From positions 3,149,324 through 3,213,323 of the forward strand of contig NZ_JAHCDI010000004.1 in assembly GCF_019697375.1 (NCBI RefSeq): DNA of 64,000 nucleotides. Reading direction: 5' to 3'. The DNA comes from Micromonospora tarapacensis (GTDB lineage Bacteria; Actinomycetota; Actinomycetes; Mycobacteriales; Micromonosporaceae). The notes under the pieces are model-generated. The model was given only the letters and a program-made list of their open reading frames with translations. It made no database searches and was not told the DNA's origin. Shown one piece after another: positions 9,262 through 19,123 of this stretch. Each line of letters starts with the position of its first letter. Position 1 is the first letter of the stretch. A program made the translations under genes and the position numbers.

Positions 9262-9626
9262 GCTTCCTCTCCCCGATCTTCCCGGCCCCCTGCCGGGCGC
9301 TGCCGAACGTAACGAATCCACGACGGTCCGGGGTTACCGGGAAATGTCGTCGGGAATACTGTTCGGAACGCAAGAGGATTAGCCGGAGCAAGATCTGCCG
9401 GGGCCGCGTTCGACTCCTTACCAGGCACCGCCGTAAATGGTGAGGTCACCGCACACGGGGAGATGTCCGGGCCGGCATTTCGACACGCGAAACGAGATCG
9501 CGGAGACAATTGTCAAGATGACAGAGGTCACAATCCACGTCAATGTTGGTTTTTGCCTTCGTGGCGCTTTCCCGCAACGTTCACCAAAACGGCGTGATGA
9601 ATCGGAAACGTGCGATGACCCGGGGC
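9262..9626. other. Intergenic region upstream of the secreted hydrolase
   Basis: About 365 bp without a supported gene. It is less GC-rich than its surroundings, especially 9500-9560, and should contain the promoter of the hydrolase gene reading leftward. Short ORFs here have no family resemblance. It borders the truncated end of the MDR pseudogene. Confidence 0.5.
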
Positions 9627-9978
9627 ATCCCAGGGCATCCCGGCCGGCTTGGCGGTCACCTGGTCGGCGGGCACCGCGATGAACTCGGCCGCCGCGTTCA
9701 TGAAGCCGAAGCCCAACACCTCGTCACCGACGACGATCCCGGCGATCCCGGCACCAACCTGATCGACCACCCCGGCGAACTCGTTACCCGGCACGCCCGG
9801 CAATCTCGACTCCAACCAGGCGGGCGTCAACCCGGCCCGCACCGCGCAGTCGATGGGCTGCACGCCGGCCGCCCCGCACTCGCACCCGGACCTCGCCGGG
9901 CCCCGCGTCCGGGGTCGCAATCTGTCCCCACTCCGGCACCTCCGGCCCACCGACCTGCCGGAAAACCACGGCCCGCAT
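9627..9978 (-). pseudogene. Truncated, frameshifted MDR (quinone oxidoreductase-like) gene
   Basis: The N-terminus of a zinc-independent NADP-dependent alcohol dehydrogenase-like protein is readable in two frames. It starts MRAVVFRQVGGPEV at 9978 and continues PDAGPGEVRVRV. It then resumes in another frame as GVQPIDCAVRAG and PGVPGNEFAGVVDQVGAGI, then VGDEVLGF and ADQVTAKPAGMPWD. Homology stops there, before the Rossmann domain. A frameshift near residue 35 and loss of the C-terminal two thirds make this a pseudogene. It is unrelated to the intact MDR gene at 51.8-52.7 kb. Confidence 0.75.
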
Positions 9979-10124
9979 CCGTACGCCTCCCGCAGTCCCT
10001 CGTCGCCGGAGCCAGTCTCAAACCTCAACCGCGCATGGAGCTCAACCGCACATGAGGTCAAGGCCTCGCCCGATCATTCACCATCGGCGGCGTCGTGACT
10101 GATCGTCGCCGTGGTGCCGATTGG

Positions 10125-10512
10125 CTATCCGATCGGGAAGACGGATTCGCGACTGCGCGGACACTGCCAGCAGGCAACGCCGTCGACGAGGGCCGCGGTG
10201 GGGGGATGAGAGTGCCCGGGCAGGCACCCGGGCCAGGAGGTATCGCCCTCATCGAACTCCTTCTCCTGCCGCACGTCGGCCACCTCCACGACCGCCAGCT
10301 CCAGTCGGCCGCAGACTGCCCAGGACGCCCGCCCGCGCCTGACCCCGCCTGCCAAAGCACACGGGTAAGGCGTCGAGGGTGTCCAGGTGCACGCCCACCG
10401 GCTGAATGACGGCACCCCGCCGGGCGAAGTCCTGCGCCACCCGGTGCACCGCGCGCTCGTAACACTCCATCGCGCCGAGCACCAGCTCGTCGTCCTCGTC
10501 GCCGTTCGGCAC
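10125..10512 (-). pseudogene. Possible frameshifted small hypothetical gene
   Basis: The N-terminal frame (GTG 10510-10512) reads a plausible acidic start, MPNGDEDDELVLGAMECYERAV through HLDTLDALPVCF. After about 10345 the plausible coding sense moves to another frame: LELAVVEVADVRQEKEFDEGDT to the stop at 10125. The two halves together would make ~128 residues. Family unknown. It may be a real gene with a one-base lesion, or chance. Confidence 0.35.
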
Positions 10513-10611
10513 GGGGTGAGGCTAGTACACCGCCTGGTCAGAGACTCTCGGCGAGCCGGCCGGATCGGGTGTCGTACGAGGCATCCGGGCTACCGCCCGG
10601 CGATCGGTGCG

Positions 10612-11472
10612 CTACCGCCGGGCGGCAGCGGTCCGCTGGCGTGCCGATTCGTACAGCACGACGGTGGCGGCGGTAGCCGCGTTCAGGGAGCTGGCGGATC
10701 CGAACATCGGGATCCGGACGAGTTGGTCGCAGGCCCCACGCCAGCCGGAGCTGAGGCCGGTGGTCTCGTTGCCGATCAACGTCAGCGTGGGCTGTGTGAA
10801 GTCGTACTCGGCCGCGTCCAGTGCGCCGCGCTCATCGGTTCCTACGATGTTCATGCCGATACCGTCAGCGCGGATGTCAGCGACCCAGGACAGAACGGCT
10901 TGGGGTGCGGGCACCCGGACCACGGGCAGGGCGAACAGCGAGCCGGTGCTCGCCCGGACCGCCTTCGGGTCGTACACGTCGGCGGCGTGGCCGGTGATGA
11001 TGACGCCGTCGGCGCCGAAGGCGTCCGCCGACCGGACAAGGGTCCCGATGTTGCCGGGGCTGGTGGGCCGATCGAAGGCGACGGCGAGCATGGTCGGAGC
11101 GATCGGGATACGGCGCAGGTCGTCCTCCGGCAGCGCGACCACCGCCAGCAGCTCTGGGACCGTGTCTGCCTTACCGCCGAGTTCGTACATCAGCTCACGG
11201 GAGACGGCGATCTTCTCGGCCCGGACCGTGTCCATGGCTTTCCGTGCCCAGCCGGACAGTTGAGCGTCGGCGTCGTAGAGCAGCTCTCGGATCTGCCAGC
11301 CGTGTTCGACGGCCATGGTGATCGGGCGCACGCCCTGCACGAGGAACTCGCCGCGACGCTGCCGCTTGGTCCGATTGGTGAGGAGAGCTTCCCACTGCTG
11401 GAACCGCGCATTGCGGCCACTCACCCGCAGACCCACCGCCAACCCCGCCTCCGTCGCACGCCAACCGCCCAT
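10612..11472 (-). CDS. TrmH/SpoU-family RNA 2'-O-methyltransferase
   Basis: 286 residues from the chosen ATG 11470-11472; an upstream in-frame ATG at 11583 would add 37 poorly conserved residues. The SPOUT domain is clear. Motif 1 is PGNIGTLVRSADAFGADGVI, motif 2 is TLIGNETTGLS, and motif 3 is RIPMFGSASSLNAATAATVVLYE, which form the trefoil-knot S-adenosylmethionine site. The N-terminal segment KRQRRGEFLVQGVRPI resembles the substrate-binding domain of this family. It methylates a ribose 2'-OH of rRNA or tRNA; the exact target is unknown. It is transcribed away from the STAND/TPR gene across ~290 bp. Confidence 0.88.
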   Translation of the reverse strand: MGGWRATEAGLAVGLRVSGRNARFQQWEALLTNRTKRQRRGEFLVQGVRPITMAVEHGWQIRELLYDADAQLSGWARKAMDTVRAEKIAVSRELMYELGGKADTVPELLAVVALPEDDLRRIPIAPTMLAVAFDRPTSPGNIGTLVRSADAFGADGVIITGHAADVYDPKAVRASTGSLFALPVVRVPAPQAVLSWVADIRADGIGMNIVGTDERGALDAAEYDFTQPTLTLIGNETTGLSSGWRGACDQLVRIPMFGSASSLNAATAATVVLYESARQRTAAARR

Positions 11473-11762
11473 GCCCTGCCTGCCGTGCCGGATGCGACGG
11501 AGCTTCCCGCTCCGGCTACCGCGCCGGAATGGGGAGGGGTCACAACCTACCGCGCGCCGCGGTGGTTCGCTGACGGGCCACACTTCACCGACCTCGCGCC
11601 GACCGTCGGGGGCGATCGACGGTCAGGTCATACTTCACATCATCACCCCAACCAGTCTCCGGTGACGCAACAGATGACGGTTCCATCCGAACATCGGTTT
11701 CAGCATGGGCGGTAGGCACCGCACAGTGAGATGGACGTCATCGTGCGGAGGGAGCGCCTGTC

Positions 11763-14579
11763 GTGAATGGCCGGTGGGCGAGTTGGCTCAGGCTGCGTGC
11801 TACCGGGGCTGCTGGGGTGGGCCTGCTACTGACCGCCGGGGTGACCGCGGCATTGGCGAACTTCGTCGCCTGGTACGTAGCGGCCGGCCTGGGTGTGGCG
11901 TCCGGCGGTGCAGGCATCTACGGGGGAATGTTGTGGCAGCGTCGTGGCGATCAGCTGGTCCGGGAGAACGCCTGGCGGGCGGTGACCACCACCGCACCGG
12001 GCAGCCCGCAGTGGCCTGAGGATGACGACGCCAGTCTCCTGACGATGCTGCTGCCAGGCCGGCGGGCCGTACCGTTCAGCGTGCTGCATGACCGGCTGGC
12101 CCGCCGGGTGGTGCAGTGGGCCCTCGCCGACTCTCCGGCACGGGCGTCGGTGCTCTACGTCAATGGCGCACCCGGCGTGGGCAAGAGTCGGCTACTGGTC
12201 GAGGTGGCCGAGCGGCTCGCGATCCCCTGTGCCTGGGCGGTGCCCGGTCGCGGCGCGGCGGCGGTGGCTGCTGCGGCAGCGTTGCAGCGGCGAGTGATGC
12301 TGGTGGTCGACGATGCGGACACCTGCGACGACCTTCAGGCGACCCTGATTGCCTGGGCAGAGACCGCCGGCAGCGAGGTTCGGTTGGTCGTGATCAGCCG
12401 GGTGAACGACCCGTGGTGGGCTGCCGTCCGCAGCCGTCAGCCCGCGCGGGTGCTGGCTGGGTTGCCGTACCGGCCGCAGCTGACAGTGCCGGCGGTGGTG
12501 AAGGATGCCAAGAGCCAGCAGCAGATGTTCGCTCGGGCACTCCGATGCTTCGTGGCAGAGTCGGCGCCGGTTCCACAGGTGACCCTGAAGCCGAAAGACC
12601 CACCGCCGTCGATTGCACTGTTGCACGCCGCCGCCGCGCTCGCCGCGCGCACCGACGTGGGTGGCACAGTCGACCTCGCCAACGTGGCGGCTGACCTGTT
12701 CGTCGCCGAGCGGCACCGCTGGCAGGCGTCCGTCTCACAGGCAGAACTTCAGAACCTGCCTGGCGTTGTCCTTGAGCAGGCGCTCCTACTTGCGGCGCTG
12801 GTCGGGGCCGCCGACGAGGAGGCCGCCCGGCGCCTGCTCACCCACCTACGGTCCCCGGCAGGTGTGGTCGGGAATGACCGGGCAGGTCAGCTTGCCGACT
12901 GGCTGAGAGGGCTCTACCCACACCAGCTGCCGGACTGGCTGTCTCCTCGGCTGCCTGCGGTATTGCTGGAGCACTATGCCGTGCATACCGTCGCCCGCAG
13001 TCCGGCACTCGCTCGCTTGTTGGTCGACGCCACCCGAGAGGACGACATCCGCACCGAACGCATGCTGAGCACCCTCGGCAGAGCCGCCGCGCACAGTCCG
13101 GATGCCATTGCGGCGACCAGTGCCGTGCTCGACTGTGACCCGCTCCGGACGATCGCTGCTGCAATACGTGTCGCTTCCGCCGGAGAGCTACCTTTCGACG
13201 AGGCGATCGAGTCGTGTATCGGCCGACACGCCGATCGGTTCGGTCTGCCCCAGCTGCGGCAGCTGTACGAATCCGTTCCGCGGGAAGCTCAGACGCACCG
13301 GTTGGCCCGGTGCTGCGTCGCGCTCCTTCGAGCCTGCGTTGCACACCCCGCCGCGGACCCAGAGGACCTGGACACCCACGTCATCCGGCAGCGGCTCGCG
13401 GTCGTGATCTTCGAGCAGGGACGGTTCGGGGCGGCGGAGGAGGAGTTCCGGGAGGTACTCGCCGCGCGCACGCGATTACTCGGTGCCGAACACCCGGACA
13501 CTCTGGAGACCAATACCCGCTTGGCGGTCCTGCTGGACAAGACCGAGCGGAGCGATGCGGAGAAGCAGTTCCGCGAAGTGCTCGCCGCACGGGTGCAGGA
13601 GCTTGGCACCGATCACCCCGACACCCTGAACACCCGAGCAAGTCTCGCCCTCGTGTTGAACAGGCAGGGGCGGTATGACGCGGCGGAGGAGGAGTTCCGC
13701 AAGGTGCTCGCCACGCAGACACGGCTGTTGGGCGTCGTGCACCACGATACCTTGACCACCCGCAACAACGTCGCCGTCGTGCTACGCGAGCAGGGGCGGC
13801 TCGGCGAGGCGGAGACCGGATTCCGTGACCTGCTGGCGGACCGAACCCGATTCTTCGGCGCCGAACATGCCGAGACTCTTGTCGTTCGCGGCAACCTCGC
13901 CGTAGTGCTGGAGATGCAGGGGCGCTATGACGCGGCGGAGGAGGAGTTCCGCGAGCTGCTCGCCGCGCGGACCCGGCTGCTCGGCCCCGAGCACCCGGAC
14001 ACCGTGAACGCCCGCAACAGCCTCGCAGTAGTGCTCAGCCGCAAGGGACAGCACAGCGAGGCGGAGGCGGAACTGCGCCAGGTGCTCACCATGCACACCC
14101 GGTCGCTCGGTGCCGAGCACAGCGACACGCTGACCGCCCGCAGCAACCTCGCCGTCATGTTGGATGAGCAGGGGTGGCACGGCGAGGCGGAGACCGAATT
14201 CCGTGAGTTGCTGGCCCTTCGAACGCGTTCATTGGGCGCCGGGCACCGCCACACGTTGAGCACCCGCAACAGCATCGCGATTGTGCTCGTCAAGCAGCAA
14301 AGACTCGGCGAGGCCGAGGCGGAGCTCCGTGACCTGCTGGCCACCCGGACACGCCTGCTCGGCGCAGATCATCCCGACACGTTGAACACCCGCAGCACCC
14401 TCGCCGCGGTGCTGTCCGAGCAGGAACGGTACGCGGAGGCGCAGGCGGAGTTCCGCCACCTGCTCAACGAGTTCACGCGGCTGCTCGGTCCCGAGCACCC
14501 CAGGACCCTGGCCGTGCTCACCTGGCTACGAGCGCAGTCCCGCGCGCCGGCGGCACCCAGCGGACCCGACGGCAATTGA
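11763..14579 (+). CDS. Membrane-anchored STAND-like NTPase with tandem TPRs
   Basis: 938 residues. Two hydrophobic helices at residues ~13-60 anchor the protein. A P-loop NTPase follows: Walker A VNGAPGVGKSRLL (~residue 136) and Walker B VMLVVDDADTCDD (~residue 180). After a helical linker, residues ~550-925 are about nine near-identical 42-residue kinesin-light-chain-type TPRs, each with an LGxEHPDTLxTRxNLAVVL core. GTG 11763 is preceded by GGAGGGAG. The plan (sensor TPRs on a signalling NTPase) is typical of actinobacterial STAND proteins suspected in self/non-self or phage responses; no effector domain is seen here, so its function is inference. Confidence 0.8.
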   Translation: MNGRWASWLRLRATGAAGVGLLLTAGVTAALANFVAWYVAAGLGVASGGAGIYGGMLWQRRGDQLVRENAWRAVTTTAPGSPQWPEDDDASLLTMLLPGRRAVPFSVLHDRLARRVVQWALADSPARASVLYVNGAPGVGKSRLLVEVAERLAIPCAWAVPGRGAAAVAAAAALQRRVMLVVDDADTCDDLQATLIAWAETAGSEVRLVVISRVNDPWWAAVRSRQPARVLAGLPYRPQLTVPAVVKDAKSQQQMFARALRCFVAESAPVPQVTLKPKDPPPSIALLHAAAALAARTDVGGTVDLANVAADLFVAERHRWQASVSQAELQNLPGVVLEQALLLAALVGAADEEAARRLLTHLRSPAGVVGNDRAGQLADWLRGLYPHQLPDWLSPRLPAVLLEHYAVHTVARSPALARLLVDATREDDIRTERMLSTLGRAAAHSPDAIAATSAVLDCDPLRTIAAAIRVASAGELPFDEAIESCIGRHADRFGLPQLRQLYESVPREAQTHRLARCCVALLRACVAHPAADPEDLDTHVIRQRLAVVIFEQGRFGAAEEEFREVLAARTRLLGAEHPDTLETNTRLAVLLDKTERSDAEKQFREVLAARVQELGTDHPDTLNTRASLALVLNRQGRYDAAEEEFRKVLATQTRLLGVVHHDTLTTRNNVAVVLREQGRLGEAETGFRDLLADRTRFFGAEHAETLVVRGNLAVVLEMQGRYDAAEEEFRELLAARTRLLGPEHPDTVNARNSLAVVLSRKGQHSEAEAELRQVLTMHTRSLGAEHSDTLTARSNLAVMLDEQGWHGEAETEFRELLALRTRSLGAGHRHTLSTRNSIAIVLVKQQRLGEAEAELRDLLATRTRLLGADHPDTLNTRSTLAAVLSEQERYAEAQAEFRHLLNEFTRLLGPEHPRTLAVLTWLRAQSRAPAAPSGPDGN
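13390..14530 (+). repeat. Tandem 126-bp repeats encoding TPRs
   Basis: About nine imperfect 126-bp units encode the 42-residue TPR array of the STAND-like protein. The most constant segment encodes GAEHPDTL, then N-L-A-V-V-L, then EAExEFRxLLAxRTR. The high nucleotide similarity between neighbouring units makes copy number liable to change by recombination. Confidence 0.85.
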
Positions 14580-14581
14580 GC

Positions 14582-15073
14582 GTGTTGCCGGGCGATGTGC
14601 TGGGCCGAATGCTCCTGCACCGCGGAACCAAGACCCTGGCGTCCGACGTCAGCCTCCCCTGCCCGACACTCGCCGATCCCGTCACCCGCGCCGGAGCCGT
14701 ACGCCACGCACTCCTGACCACGGAACTGGCCACGCGGCTGGCCGGTGACCCCGATCACCAGGTCCGCCGCCAGGTCGCCGAGCACCCGCAACTGCCCCCA
14801 CCAGCACGGGACCTGCTCGCCAAGGATTCCAGCGCCAACGTGCGCGTGGGTGTCTTCAGCCGCTCGGACACGCCCGAGCCGGTACGCCACCGCGTCTACA
14901 CGGAAATCCAGCAGGGCGACCGTCCGTCGTCGGCCTGCCCGCCGGGTCGGGGGCTTACGTATGGGAAGGCGACGGCTTGCGAGCGCTGTAGTCCGGCATG
15001 CTTCTGTAGCTGGCAACATCGCGCCCAAGGGCCTTCTCAGTTTGGCGGCTGGGCGGTATCAAGGACGGCATGA
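14582..15073 (+). CDS. LRV-like short protein, possibly a remnant
   Basis: 163 residues from GTG 14582; a TTG at 14576 overlapping the previous stop is an alternative. Residues ~45-105 have variant leucine-rich repeat character: LATRLAGDPDHQVRRQVAEHPQ and LLAKDSSANVRVGVFSRSDTP. The last ~50 residues are Cys-rich and unlike the repeats, so the gene may be a truncated LRV gene reading into foreign sequence. It follows the STAND gene immediately, and its TGA overlaps the lipoprotein ATG (ATGA), which may be coincidence. It may have been part of the same system as the TPR protein. Confidence 0.45.
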   Translation: MLPGDVLGRMLLHRGTKTLASDVSLPCPTLADPVTRAGAVRHALLTTELATRLAGDPDHQVRRQVAEHPQLPPPARDLLAKDSSANVRVGVFSRSDTPEPVRHRVYTEIQQGDRPSSACPPGRGLTYGKATACERCSPACFCSWQHRAQGPSQFGGWAVSRTA

Positions 15074-15651
15074 GAATCGGCTTTCGTCGTTGGGTCGCCG
15101 GAGCGATAGTGGCTGTCATCGGGCTGACGGGGTGCAGTGAGGAACCTGAGCCTTCGGTGGACGTACGGACAATGACTGATCCGTGTGACTTTTTCACCAC
15201 AAAGGAGTTGGAGACGCTGCGGCTCAACAAGGGTCACCTCATCGGAGCCGGTAATCGCGACGTCGGCTCCAGCGCAAGCGCCGGCTCCAGCACCACCTGC
15301 GTCTACTTCTCGACGATTTCGAACTCACGCGAGTACTACCTCAGCAACGTGCAGGTCACCATTGAGAAGTACGACGATCTGGACAGATTCATCACGGTGC
15401 GGGAGCGCGTATCCCAGCGGGAGTTCACCCGGGTGCCCGAGCGGGGCTACTACCAGTCCCAGGAGAGCAGGCCCGGCGACATCGGCAGCCACTGCCGCAT
15501 CGTGTTCGTGACCAACGCCTCGACTGCCGTGGACCTGGACGTCGGCGTGCTGCCGAGCACGTCGAGGGAGCCCTCGAAGCGGACGTGCGAGGTCGTCGCC
15601 GAGTTGGCCCCGTTCATCGAGCGCCGAATACCGCCCCAGCCAGGGGCGTGA
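15070..15651 (+). CDS. DUF3558-like lipoprotein
   Basis: 193 residues. The N-terminus MRIGFRRWVAGAIVAVIG with lipobox LTGC predicts lipid attachment at Cys ~21 and an exported protein. The body has DPCDFFTTKEL near residue 38 and a later disulfide-type Cys pattern (TTCVYF, HCRIVF, RTCEVV), which fits DUF3558, an actinobacterial lipoprotein family of unknown role. RBS AAGGACGGC precedes the ATG. It lies downstream of the STAND and LRV genes on the same strand. Confidence 0.75.
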   Translation: MRIGFRRWVAGAIVAVIGLTGCSEEPEPSVDVRTMTDPCDFFTTKELETLRLNKGHLIGAGNRDVGSSASAGSSTTCVYFSTISNSREYYLSNVQVTIEKYDDLDRFITVRERVSQREFTRVPERGYYQSQESRPGDIGSHCRIVFVTNASTAVDLDVGVLPSTSREPSKRTCEVVAELAPFIERRIPPQPGA

Positions 15652-15906
15652 CGATGCAGGTAGCGACCTCACCACGATTCGTAACCAACCCGACCGATCC
15701 TCACAGGTGGGGCAGTCGACGCGACCGCCGAAGGGCAGCCGCCTTGATCACCCGTCATCAGATGACGGCCCTCTACCCGCCCAACCAACCTCCAGGTACG
15801 CGCGGCCGTCCGGCGGGCAGCCCTCGCTCCGATCTCTCGGACTTCCCCGCGCTCGGTAACGACCGCGGAGACGCGATGCGAAGGTTCCCCTCTGCTGCCG
15901 GCGTGG

Positions 15907-16110
15907 GTGCCCCGCCTGATCTGGATCTTGGGATGCGATGCCGACGATCCCCAGCAGATCGCCGCCTTCTGGGCACGTGCCCCGGGGTACATCAAGGAGC
16001 CCGGCTTCGACGAACCCGACAGCGCGTCCATCGTCGATCCGGACGGCAGGGGCCCGTCATCGGCTTCCTGAAGGTGCCCGAGGGGAAACGCGACGGACCA
16101 AGAACCGACG
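15907..16110 (+). pseudogene. VOC/glyoxalase-like gene, N-terminal fragment with frameshift
   Basis: A GTG at 15907 begins a VOC-family (Glyoxalase_6-like) N-terminus: PRLIWILGCDADDP, QQIAAFWARAPGYI, then EPGFDEPDSASIVDPDGRGP. The frame is lost near 16053. A single missing C in the GGGGCCC run would restore PVIGFLKVPEGK in the next frame. Homology ends soon after PEGK. The missing C-terminal half resembles the separate fragment at 18962-19100. Confidence 0.7.
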
Positions 16111-16781
16111 TCGTGGCCCAGCTGTTGGCCACCGCCTACGCCGGGCTATGGCCGTCGAGCTCCGGCAGGAGCCTGGCGAGACGATCTCGGCCGCCGTTGT
16201 CAGCGCATCGGCCGCGTTCGCTGTGATCACCTCGATGCCGGCCAGCTCGTGGGCCGCGAGCAGTGTCAGCACGACCAGCATCAGGACAAGACCCACTGCG
16301 CCCAGCCACATCACGGCGAAGATCGACGCGACACAGGCTGTCAGCGCTCACGGAATTACGTGAGCGCCGACGCACAGGCACTGCCCGCGATCAGCCACAC
16401 GACGCGGCCGGGAGACCACGCAGCGACCGAAACGTCCCGGCGCGCCGCCCCAGTCCAGCCTCCACCGCCGCGATCCGCGGTCCGGACAGGCAATCTCGGG
16501 AGCCTGGCGGCTTCTCCCATCTCGGGAGTCTATCGATACAAATCGCATCGATGCTGCGCTACCACCAGGCTGATACAGGTGATCGTGAGGAGGCGTCCGG
16601 TGGGACGGATAGACGGGCGACTCTGGTGAGACTCGAGGGTCTCGGGCGACTGGTCGGGGATAGGCGCCGCGGCACCGCCGTGTGGCCAGGTGACCGGAAG
16701 GGTGCCCGGCCTGCTGTCGGGTGTGGAATCCGCGGCCCTCTGTACTCGTGCCCGTTCGCGTGGACCCGATAGATTTACGCC
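16111..16781. other. Intergenic/degenerate region before the kinase gene
   Basis: About 670 bp with no gene I can support. A minus-strand ORF (16057-16314) begins with one hydrophobic helix but then becomes Arg-rich and overlaps the VOC fragment. The last ~230 bp should contain the kinase promoter; no clear -35/-10 pair is evident. Confidence 0.4.
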
Positions 16782-18751
16782 ATGGCTGATGGGATGGCCC
16801 GGGTGGTGGTCGGCCGTTACAGGCTGACGGGGCCGCTGGGGCGAGGCGGGATGGGCGCGGTTTGGCGCGCGCATGACACCCTGCTCGGCCGGGATGTCGC
16901 GATCAAGGAGATCTGGCTGCCCAGCACCGGCGAGGGCCCGGTCGATCCGGCGGATACGTTCGTGCGGCGGGCGCTGCGGGAGGCCCAGGCAGCCGCCCGG
17001 CTGCGGCACCCGGGCATCGTGACCGTGTACGACGTGGTCACCGACCAGAGCCGGCCGTGGATCGTCATGGAGCTGATCAACGGGCGTTCCCTGGCGGAGA
17101 CGATCCAGGCGCACGGCCTGCTGACCGAGCAGCGGACCGCCGAGATCGGGTTGCAGGTCCTGGACGCGCTGCGGGCCGCCCATCGGGAGGGCATCGCGCA
17201 CCGCGACGTCAAACCGGCCAACATCCTGCTGGACACCGACCGCGTGGTGCTGACCGACTTCGGCATCGCGGCCATCGAGGACGCCACCGCGCTCACCGCC
17301 ACCGGACAGCTGGTGGGTTCGCCGGCATACCTGTCGCCGGAGCGGATCAACGGGCAGCCCGTGACCGCCGCCGCCGACCTCTGGGCGCTGGGCGTCACGC
17401 TGTACACCGCGGTGACCGGTCGGTCCCCGTTCCAGCGGGAGGACACCCAAGCCACGCTGGCCGCGATCCTGCACAGCCAGCCGGCCACGCCGGCGCACGC
17501 CGGGCGGCTCTGGCCTGTCATCAAGGGACTGCTGATCAAGGATCCGGTGAGCCGTCTCGGCACCGAGCCGGCCCGGCAACTGCTGACCAACGTGGCCCGG
17601 CCGGCCGGCCGCCCGCACCGGCCCCGGCACGGCGCCGGCCCCGATGGTGGCCAACCAAGGCCACGCACCACAGTGCCACCCACGACAGTGGCCTGCCGGA
17701 CACGCTCGCGGCGCCGCCGCCCACGCAGGCCGCGCCCACTGCATTCCAGGAACCCGAAGCAGGTCGAGGGCCAGCGGCGGCCATTCCGGAACCGAGGCCG
17801 GCCAGCCCGCCGGCTACGGCTACGGCTACGGCTACGGCTACGGCCGACAGCGCCGGCGCGGGTTCTGCTGTCACGGAGGCCGGTGTCACGGAGGCCGGTG
17901 CCACGCAGCCCGCCGTCACCGATGCTGTGACTGCGAAGGCGGCCGTCGCGAAGACCATGGGTCTGGCGGTCGTGCCGCCGGCCAAAAGTTCCACACCGCC
18001 GGACGCGCAAGCCGTGCCGCTGGCGGCGTACCCCGAGACGGAAAGCCAACCACGCGCCGTCCGGGCCAGGACGGTGTGGCTCGCTGCCGTCGCTGTTGCC
18101 GCATTGCTCCTGGCAGGTGGACTTCTGAGCCAACCCTGGCGTGGATCCGGCAACGAAGGCGATAGCGCCTCCGCCGCACTCTCCGCCGGCAGTCGAGCCA
18201 GCGCCAGTGGCCCCTCGGCCAAACCATCGGTATCGCCGTCTGTTTCGGTCAACCCAGCGCTCGACGGCTGCGTGGTGGGCACCTGGGAAATGACATCGAT
18301 GCAGATCATCAACCACTTCGAGAACAGAGACGCGCTGTTCACCTCGTCCGGTGGGCTGATCTCGCGGATCTGGCCGGATGGCACAGGCGTCGAGGACTAC
18401 AGCAAGCTTGCGCCGCTGACTGCGACCATCAACGGCCACAAGTACGTCGAGGTGCTTCGCGGTGTCCGGACCTCGCACAGCACAACGAAGGGAGGACGCC
18501 TGCGCACCAGCGGATTCTCCGGCGGTCCGACATACAAGGTGACCCGTGACGGGAGAAAGCAATCCATCGAAGTGTATCCTTCCGCGGCGTACAACCTCCC
18601 GTACACCTGCACCGAGGACCTGCTCGCGACCTACGGCAACGACAAAGTCTCCACGCAGAGCTTCAAGCGGATCAGCCACGATCCGTGTGCCGTCGTGAAG
18701 GGCCGATCGTATGTACCCCCACAATGCGCGGTACAGCCCGCTGCCGGGTAA
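16782..18751 (+). pseudogene. PknB-type Ser/Thr kinase with frameshift before its TM/sensor part
   Basis: The kinase domain is intact in the first frame: P-loop LGRGGMGAVW, VAIKE lysine, catalytic HRDVKPANILL, DFGIA and an SPE activation segment, ending about residue 280. From about 17600-17660 the coding sense moves to another frame. This gives an Ala/Pro/Thr-rich juxtamembrane linker, one TM helix (VWLAAVAVAALLLAGGLL), a Ser-rich outer linker, and a ~140-residue extracellular domain starting CVVGTWEMTSMQ and ending at 18751. Without the shift the protein ends in an Arg-rich tail at 17930. Either this is a true lesion leaving a soluble kinase, or a sequencing error in a GC-rich linker. Confidence 0.8.
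17812..17841 (+). repeat. (GGCTAC)5 hexanucleotide repeat
   Basis: Five perfect tandem copies of GGCTAC plus a partial sixth lie in the kinase linker. They read Ala-Thr, Leu-Arg or Gly-Tyr dipeptides depending on frame. Because the unit is six bases, unit gain or loss keeps frame; it does not explain the frameshift near 17.6 kb. Confidence 0.9.
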
Positions 18752-18814
18752 TGCCGTGACTCACCTGACTGGCCACCAACGCCATCGCGTGCACGGATCT
18801 GCCGCGATAGTGAT

Positions 18815-19123
18815 GTGCGCGAGGAGGTCAGAACCGGCCTTCCGCGGACGTCCGTCGGCGCGACGTTGCTCGTTGACCCAGATCACTCGGTCGTCGGTTC
18901 TTGGTTCGCCGACTTTGCCCTGAACAACCTCGGGCTAGATGTCCGCTTCTTCCTATATGACCCTGAGGGCAAGACCGCCTAGAACCGGATGCACATTAAT
19001 GTACGGGTGGCCGGCCCAGACCCCCGGGACATGACCGAACGCGCACGACTGATCCGGCAGAAGGTGCCCGAGCTGGTGTCCGCCGGCGCGAGTGGCGGGG
19101 GCCGTCGCCGTACCACTTCCTGA
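18815..19123 (+). pseudogene. VOC/glyoxalase-like gene, C-terminal fragment with nonsense codon
   Basis: In one frame the sequence reads DPEGKTA, a TAG stop at 18980-18982, then NRMHINVRVAGPDPRDM and ERARLIRQKVPELVSAGAS. The part around and after the stop matches the second half of VOC proteins ('PEGKTaKNRmHlDVrv ... ARLi ... LvaaGA'). The residues before PEGK (GTG 18815 onward) do not fit the family clearly. It breaks directly into DUF1905-like sequence after the GAS. It is complementary to the N-terminal fragment at 15.9 kb. Confidence 0.65.

Noticed and set aside
16057..16314. 85-residue minus-strand ORF with one hydrophobic helix
   Set aside because: It overlaps the VOC fragment and turns into an Arg-rich tail; probably chance.
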